From positions 1 to 8,417 of the forward strand of contig JAOZMA010000089.1 of the NCBI GenBank assembly GCA_029934555.1: 8,417 nt of DNA, in the 5' to 3' direction. Positions within the stretch are counted from its first letter, which is position 1. Each line of letters starts with the position of its first letter. This document shows, piece by piece, positions 7,596 through 8,417 of this stretch. This stretch comes from Acidimicrobiia bacterium. Its GTDB lineage: Bacteria; Actinomycetota; Acidimicrobiia; Spongiisociales; UBA5794. The notes beneath the pieces are model-generated. The model made no database searches. It was not told the DNA's origin and saw only the letters and a list, made by a program, of their open reading frames with translations. Position numbers and translations under genes: made by a program.

Positions 7596-7829
7596 GTGAA
7601 GGTTGTCCTATCTGTTCTGAGTGTGATCGGTGGTGGGGTCTTCCTCGTCGTCGGCGCCCTGGCGATGAAGTGGTACTGGTGGGACGTTGTGATGGGGCAG
7701 GCCGGGGAGCCAGATCGATCCATGCTCTTCTGGGGTCTGCCGATCCTCTTCATCGGAGTCCTCGCCACCGTTGCTGGAGTGGGTCTCATCGTCGTGGCCA
7801 TTCGCGGCTTCCGGACCCGTCCGGAGTGA
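7596..7829 (+). CDS. Small membrane protein with two transmembrane helices
   Basis: I do not recognise this 77-residue protein. Two hydrophobic helices are evident, at about residues 4-24 and 44-69, joined by a polar loop containing WYWWDVVMGQAGEPDRS. The C-terminal tail RGFRTRPE is basic, which suggests that both ends face the cytoplasm. The start is a GTG placed as for leaderless translation. The gene is divergent from the repair operon and is followed by a non-coding stretch rather than another gene. No catalytic residues, lipobox or known motif are visible. The clean hydrophobic pattern and the well-placed promoter argue that it is real, but a chance frame cannot be excluded at this length. 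Confidence 0.62.
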   Translation: MKVVLSVLSVIGGGVFLVVGALAMKWYWWDVVMGQAGEPDRSMLFWGLPILFIGVLATVAGVGLIVVAIRGFRTRPE

Positions 7830-7837
7830 TTCTCTGG

Positions 7838-7865
7838 ACCGAATACCGACTACCGACGACCGATT
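7838..7865. repeat. Degenerate heptamer array ACCGANN, four units
   Basis: Four consecutive seven-base units read ACCGAAT, ACCGACT, ACCGACG and ACCGATT, starting 9 bases after the small membrane protein stop. One unit, read as CCGACTA, differs by one base from the CGGACTA register of the array at 8340-8374, so the two arrays may be related. No function is evident. Confidence 0.6.
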
Positions 7866-7885
7866 ACCCCGGGCGAAGTCCGGTT

Positions 7886-7923
7886 CGCGAAACTTCATCA
7901 GCGAACGCGAAACTTGATCAGCG
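7886..7923. repeat. Two 18-base direct repeats 20 bp apart upstream of the RNA promoter
   Basis: CGCGAAACTTCATCAGCG (7886-7903) and CGCGAAACTTGATCAGCG (7906-7923) differ at one base. Their start-to-start distance is 20 bp, about two helical turns, so both would face the same side of the DNA. The second copy ends 7 bp before the -35 at 7931. This is the placement expected of tandem activator or repressor sites. An additional inverted pair, GTTCGC/GCGAAC, spans the first copy (7883-7888 with 7901-7906). The repeats are seen directly; the regulatory role is inferred. Confidence 0.6.
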
Positions 7924-7930
7924 CTTTCGG

Positions 7931-7959
7931 TGGACATTGCCACGGGGAGCCCCTACATT
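7931..7959 (+). promoter_or_regulatory. Sigma-A type promoter upstream of the structured RNA
   Basis: TGGACA (7931-7936, one mismatch to TTGACA), 17 bases, then TACATT (7954-7959, fitting TAnnnT). A purine suited as transcription start lies at 7967, eight bases after the -10. No protein gene with a convincing sequence follows, so the product is probably RNA. TTGCCA at 7937 also resembles a -35 but is only 11 bases from the -10. Confidence 0.6.
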
Positions 7960-7966
7960 CTCGTTT

Positions 7967-8270
7967 GTCACCGGGACGGGAAACTGAACCGGGGACGACC
8001 GGCTCGAAAGGGTCGGCTCGGAACCCGAAAGGGCAACGAGAAAGTCCGACCGGGCACCCCCTGAAAGGGGCGGCACCGGCCTCGCAAGAGGCCACCGGAA
8101 GCGGCCTTCGGGCCGGGACCGGGCGGAACGACAACTCGACGGACGGCTTCGGCCGGACGGTGAGAGTGAACGGTCGAAAGGCCGCTCGCACCGACGGGAT
8201 CAGCCCTCCGGGGCGGAGACCGCCGGAACGAGGACACCCCGAGGGGGCGAAAGCTTTCTCGGGGTTTCTC
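7967..8270 (+). ncRNA. Candidate novel structured RNA built of successive tetraloop hairpins
   Basis: About 300 bases fold as a row of short hairpins with stable loops, all oriented for plus-strand RNA. They are: CGACC/GGTCG (7996-8000 with 8011-8015); CCC-GAAA-GGG (8024-8033); CCCC/GGGG around UGAAA (8058-8070); a perfect 6-bp stem with a GCAA loop (8078-8093); CGGCC-UUCG-GGCCG (8102-8115); CGGC-UUCG-GCCG (8144-8155); and a compound stem 8159-8192 with GAAA loop 8176-8179 and one A-G mismatch. Then follow GCCC-UCCG-GGGC (8203-8214), or alternatively GGCGG/CCGCC (8212-8224), and the terminal hairpin. G-U pairs and GNRA/UUCG loops would be lost on the other strand. A sigma-A promoter precedes it. 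The CR-V element of RNase P, tmRNA ends and the SRP motif were not found, and I recognise no known class. A leader of a downstream transcript remains possible. Confidence 0.55.
8237..8270 (+). terminator. Terminator-like hairpin at the end of the structured RNA
   Basis: A continuous 12-bp stem (8237-8248 with 8253-8264), including three G-U pairs, is closed by a GAAA loop (8249-8252) and followed by TTTCTC. The three G-U pairs mean that only plus-strand RNA folds fully. The U-run is short, so termination may be partial. Together with the promoter at 7931 it would define a transcript of roughly 300 bases. Confidence 0.55.
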
Positions 8271-8286
8271 GCGTGGGCCTCCGGCC

Positions 8287-8305
8287 GGTACTGAGTATCA
8301 GTACC
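8287..8305. repeat. Perfect 8-bp inverted repeat
   Basis: GGTACTGA (8287-8294) and TCAGTACC (8298-8305) flank the three bases GTA. A related GTACTCCGTAC follows at once (8308-8318), giving a run of GTAC-type sequence. It could be a protein-binding site or part of the repeat cluster at this end. No gene is seen from 8281 to the window edge. Confidence 0.6.
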
Positions 8306-8320
8306 CAGTACTCCGTACCC

Positions 8321-8332
8321 AGAGACGTCTCT
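8321..8332. repeat. Perfect 12-bp palindrome AGAGACGTCTCT
   Basis: The palindrome is exact and has no spacer. It sits between the GTAC-type repeats and the heptamer array. An exact palindrome of this size is a plausible dimer-protein site, but nothing in the window names the protein. Confidence 0.5.
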
Positions 8333-8339
8333 GCACCCC

Positions 8340-8374
8340 GGACTACGGACTACGGACTACGGACTACGGAGTAC
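8340..8374. repeat. Tandem heptamer array GGACTAC, five units
   Basis: Four exact copies of GGACTAC (8340-8367) are followed by GGAGTAC (8368-8374). The seven-base period could drift in frame and would be prone to slippage. It lies on the far side of the structured RNA from the ACCGANN array. It lacks the spacers of a CRISPR array. Confidence 0.85.
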
Positions 8375-8390
8375 ACAAGCCGCAGCGAAA

Positions 8391-8414
8391 ACAGTCGCCC
8401 ACGCGACCGGCTGT
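8391..8414. repeat. Hairpin at the right edge
   Basis: GTCGC (8394-8398) and GCGAC (8403-8407) pair around CCAC. ACA (8391-8393) can pair with TGT (8412-8414) across a four-base bulge. It may belong to an element continuing past the window edge. Confidence 0.35.
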
Positions 8415-8417
8415 CCT

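Noticed and set aside
8038..8047. GAGAAAGTCC, resembling the GAGGAAAGUCC element of RNase P RNA
   Set aside because: The ACAGAA-type late conserved element and other RNase P signatures were not found at suitable distances on this strand.
7914..8294. A 126-codon plus-strand frame over the structured region
   Set aside because: Its composition is low-complexity G, R, P and S with no fold-like pattern or ribosome site. The bases are better explained by RNA stems, and the start lies before the promoter.
8340..8374. CRISPR array
   Set aside because: The units are seven bases with no spacers and there are no cas genes.

Overview
The window is GC-rich and its genes are tightly packed. It looks chromosomal and most likely comes from an actinobacterium (Actinomycetota). 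The main reasons are a neighbouring pair of helicase-nuclease genes of AdnA/AdnB type, apparently leaderless starts, and a promoter with the geometry of the mycobacterial DNA-damage (RecA-NDp/PafBC) class. Class or genus cannot be fixed from sequence alone.

Positions 167-7417 (minus strand) hold one four-gene operon, read right to left: a stand-alone RecB-like Fe-S nuclease, a DUF488 protein, an AdnA-like helicase-nuclease and an AdnB-like helicase-nuclease. Every junction is a 4-base stop/start overlap (GTGA, ATGA, ATGA), so the four proteins are probably co-translated. AdnA and AdnB should form the heterodimeric motor that resects DNA double-strand ends. Three proteins carry the PD-(D/E)XK nuclease core with the four-cysteine Fe-S signature. 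DUF488 is the unexplained partner. The only promoter seen, at 7425-7447, suggests damage-induced, leaderless expression.

Positions 7418-7595 are a divergent intergenic region. It also holds a promoter for a small two-helix membrane protein (7596-7829, plus strand).

Positions 7830-8417 contain no convincing protein gene but are full of structure. In order they hold a degenerate heptamer array, two 18-base direct repeats 20 bp apart, a good sigma-A promoter (TGGACA-N17-TACATT), and about 300 bases of successive hairpins capped by GNRA and UUCG-type tetraloops, ending in a 12-bp terminator-like hairpin. Then come palindromes and a GGACTAC heptamer array. I read the centre as a gene for an undescribed structured RNA on the plus strand; it is the best candidate for something new here.

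Positions 1-166, downstream of adnB, hold a large nested inverted repeat and no gene.
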